The notes under the pieces: generated by a model
Told to the model about the DNA's origin: nothing
Seen by the model: the letters and a program-made list of their open reading frames with translations, nothing else
The model's database searches: none
From: an uncultured Muribaculaceae bacterium
GTDB taxonomy: Bacteria > Bacteroidota > Bacteroidia > Bacteroidales > Muribaculaceae
NCBI GenBank assembly: GCA_910589425.1
Contig: CAJUSZ010000022.1
Span: 1-40,569, forward strand
Length of the DNA stretch: 40,569 nucleotides
Reading direction: 5' to 3'
Program-made: the position numbers and the translations under genes
Part shown: positions 9,281-16,429 of the stretch, piece after piece
How the letters are laid out: the number at the start of each line of letters is the position of its first letter
How positions within the stretch are numbered: the first letter of the stretch is position 1

Positions 9281-9750
9281 TTCTCTATCACGGTTCAAAT
9301 CAGCCTATAGAAAACATTAATTTGTCGCAAGGCCGGAAATTCAAGGATTTCGGTCAGGGATTCTACACTACACATATCAAAGATCAGGCCGTGTATTGGT
9401 CAAGAAGAATTGCTGACCGCTTCGGAGGGATCCCGACGGTTACTGAATTTGAGTTTGACTTTGATGCAGCCATAGCCGCCGGATTGAATGTTAAGGTGTT
9501 TGATAATCCCGATAAGGAGTGGGCTTTGTTTGTAATGGCAAACCGTAAGCAGGGAAGAGAAGAATTTCATCACGACTACGATATTGTCATCGGGCCTGTG
9601 GCCGATGACAATATGGCTCGTCTCTTTGGACTCTATGATATGGAAATCATCGATTTCGATGCTGTGGTATCCGGACTGATTTACAAAGATCTCAATTCTC
9701 AGTATTTCTTTGCCACAGAAGAATCTCTCAAATACATAAGACGTATATGA
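9277..9750 (+). CDS. DUF3990-type, ADP-ribosyltransferase-like protein (putative toxin)
   Basis: The product has 157 residues when started at the ATG overlapping the previous stop. The longer frame from 9226 would add 17 residues of read-through from the repressor gene and is unlikely. The N-terminus MILYHGS places a His (residue 5) on the first strand, and FGQGFYTT lies at residues 25-32. These match the first two conserved blocks of ADP-ribosyltransferase-fold proteins of the H-Y-E type and of DUF3990. VTEFEFD (55-61), HHDYDIVIGPVADD (98-111) and a C-terminal SQYFFATEESL segment follow. The catalytic third position is not obvious (Gln or Glu in the last segment). The family is fairly sure; ADP-ribosylation and toxicity are inferred from fold and context. 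Confidence 0.8.
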   Translation: MILYHGSNQPIENINLSQGRKFKDFGQGFYTTHIKDQAVYWSRRIADRFGGIPTVTEFEFDFDAAIAAGLNVKVFDNPDKEWALFVMANRKQGREEFHHDYDIVIGPVADDNMARLFGLYDMEIIDFDAVVSGLIYKDLNSQYFFATEESLKYIRRI

Positions 9751-10046
9751 AACAGTCCGACAACAATTTTGATTTTCTTGTGGAATATCTCACCGCCCGT
9801 GTGGTGGAATGGATTATGCGGGACCGGAATTATGGTCTTGAAGAAGCCCTGTTGCTGTTTCATAATTCAGAGACTTTCGACAAGCTCTGCGAAAAGCGGA
9901 CCGATCTCTATATAGAGAGTCCGGCATACATATATGAATTGTTTACGGAAGAACTACGCCGGGGGACGTTGCGTGGTATGACTTCACACTCCAAGGATTG
10001 TTTTTACACACCCCAAGCTCCGTCTCGTGAAAAAACGGAGCTTTGA
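9747..10046 (+). CDS. Small helical protein of unknown function, third gene of the XRE/ART cassette
   Basis: The 99-residue product begins at an ATGA overlap with the DUF3990-like gene (9747-9750), so all three genes are translationally coupled. Residues 8-73 look mostly helical, with the pattern SETFDKLCEKRTDLY and SPAYIYELFTEEL. I recall such short proteins next to DUF3990 genes but cannot name the family. The last residues (about QAPSREKTEL) are encoded inside a 9-bp stem-loop (10015-10043), so the tail may be a recent addition from terminator sequence. It could be a second antitoxin, a chaperone or a toxin-complex subunit; nothing in the sequence decides this. Confidence 0.75.
   Translation: MKQSDNNFDFLVEYLTARVVEWIMRDRNYGLEEALLLFHNSETFDKLCEKRTDLYIESPAYIYELFTEELRRGTLRGMTSHSKDCFYTPQAPSREKTEL
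10015..10043. terminator. Stem-loop at the end of the XRE/ART cassette
   Basis: A perfect 9-bp inverted repeat (AAGCTCCGT at 10015-10023 and ACGGAGCTT at 10035-10043) has an 11-nt loop. It lies between convergent transcripts and overlaps the last codons of the third gene. No T-tract follows on either strand, so termination is uncertain. Confidence 0.5.
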
Positions 10047-10064
10047 GCGGTTGGTATAAGCTGC

Positions 10065-10430
10065 TTATTCGGAGAGGATAAAAGGTATGGCTACGGTGGC
10101 TGTGGCGTCCACGGGCTGTCCGGAGGCATTGTCGGCCGGTGTCCACTTCGGCATGCTCTTGACAATGCGTATGGCCTCCTGTTCGAGATCCGGATCGATC
10201 ATCCTGACGATCTTGATTGATCCGATTGAGCCGTCGGCTTTCACGGTGAAGGCGACGTTGACAATTCCTTCGACGCCGTTTTCCTTGGCCATAGCCGGAT
10301 ATTTCATGTTCTCGCTGATAAATTGTTTCATCGCCTCGTCTCCTCCGGGGAAGACAGGTTTGTCGGCGGCTGCCGCCGGAATCACCGATGCGGCCAGTAA
10401 AGCGAATGATGCTATTGTTTTTTTAATCAT
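10065..10430 (-). CDS. Exported TonB C-terminal-domain protein without membrane anchor
   Basis: The 121-residue product has a cleavable-looking signal peptide (MIKKTIASFALLAASVIPAAAA). It is followed directly by a TonB C-terminal fold: FPGGDEAM, YPAMAKENGVEG, IVNVAFTVKADGSIG, DPDLEQEAIRIVKSMPKWTP. A real TonB needs an inner-membrane helix and a proline-rich spacer, and both are absent, so it cannot transmit proton-motive force alone. A related domain occurs in the gene at 31658-32452. It lies 38 nt downstream of the phosphatase gene in the same direction and may be cotranscribed with it. The periplasmic role is unknown. Confidence 0.85.
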   Translation of the reverse strand: MIKKTIASFALLAASVIPAAAADKPVFPGGDEAMKQFISENMKYPAMAKENGVEGIVNVAFTVKADGSIGSIKIVRMIDPDLEQEAIRIVKSMPKWTPADNASGQPVDATATVAIPFILSE

Positions 10431-10468
10431 GGTCGGCTATTGATGGTATTGGGTTATTAAACAAACTT

Positions 10469-10996
10469 TTAAGTACGGTTGCCTTCGATCTCGTCGATCA
10501 TGCCGGAACATGCATCTTCAAGCAGGTCGAGGACGAGTTCAAATCCTTCTGCTCCACCGTAATATGGATCGGGAACACAGTCCTGGCAGGGATGATGGCG
10601 TTGGAAATCGATCATCCTGACGATCTTGCGCTGATCTTCTGCGGATGGTGCGATCTCCATGAGATCCTGAAAATTACGGTCGTCCATCGCCACTATTATG
10701 TCGAAACTCTCGAAATCCCATGTCCTGATTGTCCGGGAACGGTGGTCGAGCTTGTAGCCCCGTCTGGCTGCGTGGACGCGCATCCTTTTGTCGGGTAGCT
10801 CGCCTGCGTGTCCTCCGTAGAATCCGCATGAGTCAAGGAGATATTTCTCAGTAAGGCCGCGGCTGTCTATGATCTGCTGCATTACTCCCTGCGCGGCCGG
10901 TGAGCGGCATATATTGCCGAGGCACACGAAAAGGATGCGGATCTTGTCGCTGGCGGCCGCCCGGGCTATTATGTCGTGGGGTCTTTGGCTTGTCAT
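10469..10996 (-). CDS. Low-molecular-weight protein-tyrosine-phosphatase
   Basis: The 175-residue product carries the signature CX5R loop (FVCLGNICRSP, catalytic Cys 25 and Arg 31) and a late DPYYGG motif with the general-acid Asp. Both define the cytoplasmic LMW-PTP family, which removes phosphate from protein tyrosine. The start was set at the ATG at 10996: the longer frame to 11035 would begin upstream of the promoter box TAACTTTG (11024-11031). Length is a little above the usual 150-160 because of a short N-terminal lead. No tyrosine kinase gene is nearby. Confidence 0.9.
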   Translation of the reverse strand: MTSQRPHDIIARAAASDKIRILFVCLGNICRSPAAQGVMQQIIDSRGLTEKYLLDSCGFYGGHAGELPDKRMRVHAARRGYKLDHRSRTIRTWDFESFDIIVAMDDRNFQDLMEIAPSAEDQRKIVRMIDFQRHHPCQDCVPDPYYGGAEGFELVLDLLEDACSGMIDEIEGNRT

Positions 10997-11023
10997 GTCT
11001 TGATTGATGTGTGAGCGTGGCTG

Positions 11024-11031
11024 CAAAGTTA
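11024..11031 (-). promoter_or_regulatory. -7 box of the phosphatase gene
   Basis: The minus strand reads TAACTTTG, 28 nt before the ATG. No good -33 TTTG is present at the right distance. That region coincides with the end of the inverted-repeat element at 11045-11238. Confidence 0.6.
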
Positions 11032-11044
11032 ACAAATTAATTAT

Positions 11045-11238
11045 AAGTAGCTCTTTGAAATTAGTTATAATTTAAAATTTTATCAGTAACCCTATGGGCT
11101 TATATCATCTTATTTGTCTTTTTGGTATATTTCAAATTTTCAATCAGTCGTTTAGCCCGCTAAACTCCCTCTTTCAAATTTGAAATCTCCTCAAAAATCC
11201 AGCATAATCCGATATAAGCTAATTTTAAAGGGTTACTT
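11045..11238 (-). mobile_element. Short AT-rich element with 20-bp terminal inverted repeats (MITE-like)
   Basis: The spacer between the ATPase and phosphatase genes is bounded by AAGTAGCTCTTTGAAATTAG (11045-11064) and, inverted, 11219-11238, which match at 17 of 20 positions. Inside are a hairpin centred on TAGCGGGCTA (11151-11164) and flanking 11-bp arms (11175-11185 and 11129-11139) that pair around it. There is no coding capacity. The 32 nt at 11046-11077 recur inverted at 14547-14578 with 2 differences. The 67 nt from 11190 down to 11124 align without gaps to 30088-30154. Mobility is inferred from these copies; a structured regulatory sequence is the alternative. Confidence 0.6.
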
Positions 11239-11246
11239 AAAAACGA

Positions 11247-13937
11247 TCACTTCTTCCTGTAAAACCGGCCTATTTCCCCGAGCCATATCACTGATGACGT
11301 GAGTGCGATTATCCAGAACCAGTCGGCCGCGCCGAGCGGAACCACATTGAAGAGTTCCCCTCCGTATTCCACAATCAATATCTGTCCGGCAAAGATCAGC
11401 GTGGCGATGAGGAGGAAACCTTTGCATCCTCGCAGCCTGAAAGCGGACTGATGCGTGGCGAATGCCCGTGCGTTGAACATGTTCCAGAACTGCATGAATA
11501 CAAAGACCGTGAAGAAAAGGGATTGCTCGAACGGGGAGAGGCTGTGGCGTGTGCCTGCCGGGACGGAGAAAATCTGCATGAACGAGGATATGCCGGTATG
11601 CTCGAAACGATACATGAGCCACAGCAGGAAAACTGTCATGCCTCCTCCTGCGATCAGGATGTTGCGCCACATCGGTGGGGATATGATGAAATCCCGGCGG
11701 TCGCGTGGCCGGTCGCGCATCACTCCTGCAGATGGTGGCAGCGAGGCGAGCGCCATCGCTGCGAAAGTGTCCATTATAAGGTTTACCCAAAGCATCTGGG
11801 TTACGGAGAGAGGGGATTCCATATCGACGAATGCCCCGGCAAGCACGGTCAGGGATGCCACGACATTGACCGTAACCTGAAACAGTATGAACCTCTGGAT
11901 GTTGCGGTAGAGCGATCGTCCCCACATCACGGCGCGTCCGATGGAGGCGAATGAATTGTCGACGATGGTTATGTCGCCGGCTTCCTTGGCGACGGCGGTT
12001 CCGTCGCCCATAGCCAGCCCGACATGGGCAGCCTTGAGAGCGGGAGCGTCGTTTGTTCCGTCGCCGGTTACGGCCACCACTTCACCAGCGCGTTGCAAAG
12101 CCTCCACGAGTTTCTTTTTGTCGAGGGGTCTGGCGCGGGCTATTATCTTGATATCAGCGGCGCGGGCTACCGCCTCGTCATCGCTTAGTGCGTTGAATTC
12201 CGGTCCGGTGATGATATTTTCCTCGCCGTCGGTGCTGTCGTCCCAAAGCCCGATTCTCCGTCCGATCTCCCGGGCGGTGCCTGGTGTGTCGCCGGTTACT
12301 ATCTTTATCTTGATTCCGGCTTCCGTAACTTCCCGGACAGCAGCCGGCACGTCGGGACGCACAGGATCGGATATGGCGGCTATGGCTGAGAAGGCCAGGC
12401 TTCCGGACCGGATGGCTTTTTCCGCATCGGGGGTCTCTCCGGGGTTAAACTCGCGGAATGCGAAGCCGAGCGTGCGCATGGCCTTTGCCTGATATCCGTC
12501 GAGGAGATTGCGGATCCGGTCAGACAGCCCTTTGTCAGGAGCCACGCAGAAACCGGATATGATTTCCGGCGCGCCTTTCACAAAAAGAATATGTGAGCCG
12601 TCTTTGCGGCGGACTACAGTGGCCATATATTTCTTTTCAGTAGAGAACGGGATCTCCTCTGTGATTTCGGCGGCGTCGCGCATGGCGGCATAGTCGATCC
12701 CTTTGGAGTGGAGCCATAGCAGGAGCGCGCCTTCGGTCGGGTTGCCTACGGGTGCTGGATCGTTGCCGCCCATGTCGAGCATTGCGGTGGAGTTCAGAGC
12801 CATTCCCTGATATATGATCTCGTCGGGGTGATCTCCGAAAAGATCTACTGCCGCCACTTGCATCCGGTTTTGGGTCAGAGTGCCGGTCTTGTCGGTGCAG
12901 ATCACGGTGGTCGCGCCCATTGTCTCGCATGCATGGAGTCTGCGGACGAGGTTGTTGCTTCGCAACATGCGTCTCATCGAGTATGCGAGCGACAGGGTTA
13001 CGGCCATCGGAAGCCCCTCGGGAACGGACACTACGATCAGGGTTACGGCTATCATCAGGGTTTTGAGCATGTATGACAGGAAAGAGACCCATGCGAAGTC
13101 GGCGTTCAAGAAATAGAGTGTCATCCGGGCTACCACGATGATGGCGGCCACGGTGTAGCTCGTTTTTGTTATCATCGTCCCGAGTCGGTCGAGCTGTTCG
13201 TTGAGCGGTGTCCTGACTGAGTTGTCGATCTGCGCGGCCACAAATACTTTGCCGTTCTCTGTGGCGTCGCCCACGGCATCGACTCTCATCATGCCGTGTC
13301 CTTCCATCACCTTGGTGCCGCGCAGCATGCGGTCTGTAGGGAATGTGGCCTCCGGATCGGCTTCTTCCGGATCGGCACTTTTTCTTGCCGATGGTTCCCC
13401 TGTCAGAGTGGATTCGTCGGCGCTCATGGATGTGGCCCTGATGAGATTGCCGTCGGTCGGAACCTCATCTCCGGCGGAAAGCACCACCAGATCACCCACC
13501 ACGATTTCCCGTCGGGGGATTTCCGTGGCTGTCCCGCCGCGTATCACTCTCACAGCTTCCTGGTCGTTGACCTGATTCAGAAGCTGGAATTCCTTTTCCG
13601 CTTTCGTCTCGAAAAGGAATGCGAGTCCGGTGGCGAGAATAATGGCCGCGAAGATCCCTATAGGCTCGAAAAACACGCTGAAAGGATGTCCCAGTCCATA
13701 AAATTCATAGAACGATATCCCGACAGACAGCATTCCCGCAATGATGAGGATCATGATCAGGGGATCGGAAAATTTACGGATGAATATTTTCCACAGCGGT
13801 GTGCGCGAGGCCGGCGTGATTATGTTTGAACCGAAAAGTTCACGGTTGTGTTCCACCTCAGCGGGGGATAGCCCATGAAACTGTTCCCTCTCGTCTTTGG
13901 GGCGGAATTCTGAAGCATGAGGTCTGGAATTGTCCAT
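11247..13937 (-). CDS. Calcium-translocating P-type ATPase (P2B/PMCA-like)
   Basis: The 896-residue product has the full P2-type ATPase plan: N-terminal cation-ATPase domain (HGLSPAEVEHNRELFG), paired membrane helices near residues 50-110, an actuator domain with LTGEP, the VPEGLP ion-binding helix before the phosphorylation motif DKTGTLT (Asp 349), and the hinge motif VTGDGTNDAPALKAAHVGLA. Six C-terminal helices follow. PEGLP together with length suggests Ca2+ export across the inner membrane, although Mn2+ or other cations cannot be excluded. A TAATTTTG promoter box lies at 13988-13995, giving a leader of about 40 nt. It appears to be transcribed alone. Confidence 0.92.
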   Translation of the reverse strand: MDNSRPHASEFRPKDEREQFHGLSPAEVEHNRELFGSNIITPASRTPLWKIFIRKFSDPLIMILIIAGMLSVGISFYEFYGLGHPFSVFFEPIGIFAAIILATGLAFLFETKAEKEFQLLNQVNDQEAVRVIRGGTATEIPRREIVVGDLVVLSAGDEVPTDGNLIRATSMSADESTLTGEPSARKSADPEEADPEATFPTDRMLRGTKVMEGHGMMRVDAVGDATENGKVFVAAQIDNSVRTPLNEQLDRLGTMITKTSYTVAAIIVVARMTLYFLNADFAWVSFLSYMLKTLMIAVTLIVVSVPEGLPMAVTLSLAYSMRRMLRSNNLVRRLHACETMGATTVICTDKTGTLTQNRMQVAAVDLFGDHPDEIIYQGMALNSTAMLDMGGNDPAPVGNPTEGALLLWLHSKGIDYAAMRDAAEITEEIPFSTEKKYMATVVRRKDGSHILFVKGAPEIISGFCVAPDKGLSDRIRNLLDGYQAKAMRTLGFAFREFNPGETPDAEKAIRSGSLAFSAIAAISDPVRPDVPAAVREVTEAGIKIKIVTGDTPGTAREIGRRIGLWDDSTDGEENIITGPEFNALSDDEAVARAADIKIIARARPLDKKKLVEALQRAGEVVAVTGDGTNDAPALKAAHVGLAMGDGTAVAKEAGDITIVDNSFASIGRAVMWGRSLYRNIQRFILFQVTVNVVASLTVLAGAFVDMESPLSVTQMLWVNLIMDTFAAMALASLPPSAGVMRDRPRDRRDFIISPPMWRNILIAGGGMTVFLLWLMYRFEHTGISSFMQIFSVPAGTRHSLSPFEQSLFFTVFVFMQFWNMFNARAFATHQSAFRLRGCKGFLLIATLIFAGQILIVEYGGELFNVVPLGAADWFWIIALTSSVIWLGEIGRFYRKK

Positions 13938-13987
13938 AGATTTGTTGATAAGGTAGGAAATCGGAACCGCATGGCGCCGATGAGCTG

Positions 13988-13995
13988 CAAAATTA
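13988..13995 (-). promoter_or_regulatory. -7 box of the calcium ATPase gene
   Basis: The minus strand reads TAATTTTG, 51 nt before the ATG; the upstream -33 element is not clear. Confidence 0.5.
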
Positions 13996-14139
13996 GCGAA
14001 AAAATGTGATCATAAGTCTAAATAAGCATGGTTAAAAAACTTTGCGGGTCAGAAGTGTGTTTCTAAAGTAGAACCATCCCCGAGTGCCGGACGTTCGCCC
14101 GACATGTGAAATCAGGCATCGGACAAAACAGCAAAAGAT

Positions 14140-14532
14140 ATGAAAAACAAAAGATTCCTTACTATTTTCCTTGTGCTGGCATTCATGGTATCCGGGCTGT
14201 CATCCATTCAGGCTCAGTCAATCAGCCTGTCTCTGGGGTCGGATGGGGTCAATCTGAATCTGGATCATGATTTTTCCGATTACGGATACTATTATTGCGA
14301 CGGACACCACCACCACAAACACCATAAGCACCACAAAAAGCATAAGAAATACAAGAAATATAAGAAACACCACAAGAAAGAGAAATATTCCCGCCACCAC
14401 AGACACTTCCATGCTAAGTCAGGAAAGATGCATCGAGTCGACAGGCGCGTCTCGCATCGTCAGGGTAATCACCACAAGGTCGTGGTGAAGGGACACAAGT
14501 CAAAATCCCCGTTCAAGCGTATCAGGCATTGA
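14140..14532 (+). CDS. Small exported His/Lys-rich protein
   Basis: The 130-residue product starts with a signal peptide (MKNKRFLTIFLVLAFMVSGL, cleavage after SIQAQ). A short SISLSLGSDGVNLNLDHDF segment follows, then a basic region from about residue 52 to the end made mostly of His and Lys: DGHHHHKHHKHHKKHKKYKK and further HH and KK clusters. Only one Cys occurs. Such composition can bind Ni, Zn, Cu or polyanions such as LPS, DNA or heparin-like glycans, but no family is recognised. A near-consensus box AAACTTTG lies about 85 nt upstream. It is a single-gene unit ending at the palindrome 14537-14578. Confidence 0.8.
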   Translation: MKNKRFLTIFLVLAFMVSGLSSIQAQSISLSLGSDGVNLNLDHDFSDYGYYYCDGHHHHKHHKHHKKHKKYKKYKKHHKKEKYSRHHRHFHAKSGKMHRVDRRVSHRQGNHHKVVVKGHKSKSPFKRIRH

Positions 14533-14536
14533 AGTT

Positions 14537-14578
14537 AAGTAACTTTTTTTAAATTATAACTAATTTTAAAGAGTTACT
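14537..14578. repeat. Short copy of the 11045-11238 element ends, acting as a terminator-like palindrome
   Basis: AGTAACT (14539-14545) and AGTTACT (14572-14578) face each other around AT-rich sequence between two convergent genes. The stretch 14547-14578 is the inverted copy of 11046-11077 (30 of 32 identical). It looks like the two ends of the longer element joined with the middle deleted. T-runs occur on one side, so it may also end transcription. Confidence 0.55.
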
Positions 14579-14582
14579 CATA

Positions 14583-15653
14583 TTATCGCTTTTTACGCAG
14601 GTTCTGTCCCAGGAAAAAGGCGCATCCTCTCACAAACCGTGAGTCGGGATGGCGCCTCATCCATACGTAGAAAGCCCAGGGGACGTAGATTCCCGCCGTG
14701 ATCGACAGCAGCGTGTAGCATATCCACGGCAATTCCACGAAATGGCGCAGCACCTGCTGGGCGGCGACATTGAGATACCACGACAGGAGAAATATTATGT
14801 AGTTTGCCCCGGTGAGATGATCCAGAATGCCGATCCTGCGATGGTCAAGCCAATGTGCCAGCGAGATGCATGCCGCTATTCCCGCCAAAGAGGCTATGCG
14901 GTAGGTGAAAGGATATGATTCCGAGACAAAAAAGAGAATGGCCCACAGTAAGGCGAATCCAAACATGGTTGCCGGACTATGCCAGTTGATCATATTGTCG
15001 ATCTTTTTCCCGAATCTGGCGTAAGCGGCTCCGAGTGCGAAATATATTCCCAGCCTGAAAGCCTGCCCTATAGAGAAAAAATCGGGACGGGACAGCTCGA
15101 TTTCAGGAAGAATGAGAAACAGGATGAGAAGAAGAGTGTATGTCAGCCAGTCTGGGATCCTTGACCTGCCCGATAGCGTGAGGTAGGTGAAAGTGAACAC
15201 AAGCAGAATGAAACTTGCCTGAAGAAACCAGAACAGGGGGACAATCAGGCTGTCTGTGAATACTAATCCGTGCCAGAGGGAGACGAAATCAAGTGAGACG
15301 TTATCGTCTGCCAATCCGGACAAGGCTGAACGGGGAATGAATGTAACCAGACTGAGAGTCAGGAACGGAATCCCGAGCCGTCTGATCTTCCCGAGGACGA
15401 ATCTTCCGATGCCCGGAGTCTTTCTGCCGGTCGACATGAAAGATGTGAAAACCATCAGGAACCCTGAGACAAACATGAAGAGCGGCATCCTGAAATTATA
15501 CATCATCCTGTATAGAAGCGTGGATGTGCCCATCTGTCCGTCGGGATATTCATGAAACGAATGCCCGAGAACGACGAAGATAATACCGATTATCTGAAGA
15601 TAAGCGATATATCTGATGAACGGGCGGTTTTGTTGTCCGTAATCTGATCTCAC
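14583..15653 (-). CDS. Acyltransferase 3 family membrane protein
   Basis: The 356-residue product is highly hydrophobic with about ten membrane helices. Its N-terminal motif YIAYLQIIGIIFVVLGHSFHE carries the conserved His of acyltransferase family 3, and RMPLFMFVSGFL follows near residue 75. Such enzymes O-acetylate or succinylate surface polysaccharides or other envelope molecules. The start is taken as GTG at 15653. The longer frame to 15773 runs through an excellent promoter (15669-15700), and no ATG lies between this promoter and the conserved motif. The substrate is unknown, and no polysaccharide locus is beside it. Confidence 0.85.
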   Translation of the reverse strand: MRSDYGQQNRPFIRYIAYLQIIGIIFVVLGHSFHEYPDGQMGTSTLLYRMMYNFRMPLFMFVSGFLMVFTSFMSTGRKTPGIGRFVLGKIRRLGIPFLTLSLVTFIPRSALSGLADDNVSLDFVSLWHGLVFTDSLIVPLFWFLQASFILLVFTFTYLTLSGRSRIPDWLTYTLLLILFLILPEIELSRPDFFSIGQAFRLGIYFALGAAYARFGKKIDNMINWHSPATMFGFALLWAILFFVSESYPFTYRIASLAGIAACISLAHWLDHRRIGILDHLTGANYIIFLLSWYLNVAAQQVLRHFVELPWICYTLLSITAGIYVPWAFYVWMRRHPDSRFVRGCAFFLGQNLRKKR

Positions 15654-15668
15654 ACTTTTAATTTTGCG

Positions 15669-15700
15669 CAAATATAGCCTGATTAGATGTCTTATGCAAA
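15669..15700 (-). promoter_or_regulatory. Promoter of the acyltransferase gene
   Basis: The minus strand gives TTTG (15697-15700), exactly 20 nt, then TATATTTG (15669-15676), a full consensus match. The leader before the GTG start would be only about 10 nt. Confidence 0.75.
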
Positions 15701-15815
15701 TCAGGATTCCTCTTTTCTCAAAAAATATAATATCGGAGGGTGCCGGAACGTTTATAGTTATAAGCCTGCGCAATAGTCAGGAAAATACTTTTTCAGAACC
15801 ATATACCTTATCCCG

Positions 15816-16406
15816 ATGGAGACGACACGGACAGAATTGGTCTTTGCAACCAACAATCGGCATAAACTTGAAGAGGCCCGCGCTATTGTGGGCGACATGT
15901 TCAGGATACTGTCTCTCGCAGACATAGGCTGCCATGACGATATTCCAGAGACAGCGCCCACGCTTGAGGGAAATGCGCTGATCAAGGCGCGATGGGTGAA
16001 ACAGCGCTATGGATATGACTGTTTCGCCGACGACACAGGCCTTATGGTGGACGCCCTCGGCGGAGCGCCGGGTGTGTATTCAGCCCGATATGCAGGCGAT
16101 CATTGCTCTCCGGACGATAACATCCGCAAACTCCTCTCTGAGCTTGAAGGGGAGGAGAACCGGAAAGCGCGTTTCACGACTGTGGTGGCGCTTATCACCG
16201 GAGATTGCGAGCGGATCTTCACCGGATCGGTGGAAGGCTCGATCTCCACGGAACGCCATGGCGACGGCGGGTTCGGTTACGATCCCGTTTTCGTGGCCGA
16301 CGAGTCAGGCAAGGCATTCGCGGAAATGACTCCCGAAGCAAAAAACAGCATCTCTCACCGCGGCCGCGCAATCAGGGCGATGGAGGAAGCTCTACGCAGT
16401 TCATGA
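15816..16406 (+). CDS. rdgB: XTP/dITP pyrophosphatase (RdgB/HAM1 family)
   Basis: The 196-residue product hydrolyses non-canonical purine nucleotides (XTP, ITP, dITP) to monophosphates, keeping them out of DNA and RNA. The family fingerprint is present: FATNNRHKLEEA near residue 9, the catalytic FADDTGLMVDALGG near residue 67, GVYSARYAG, and the C-terminal FGYDPVF with KNSISHRGRA. Length is standard. Its stop overlaps the ATG of the next frame as ATGA (16403-16406), so it opens the rdgB-porZ-LRR-trmB-mrp operon. Confidence 0.96.
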   Translation: METTRTELVFATNNRHKLEEARAIVGDMFRILSLADIGCHDDIPETAPTLEGNALIKARWVKQRYGYDCFADDTGLMVDALGGAPGVYSARYAGDHCSPDDNIRKLLSELEGEENRKARFTTVVALITGDCERIFTGSVEGSISTERHGDGGFGYDPVFVADESGKAFAEMTPEAKNSISHRGRAIRAMEEALRSS

Positions 16407-16429
16407 AGCAGGCCAACAGACAATTCAGT

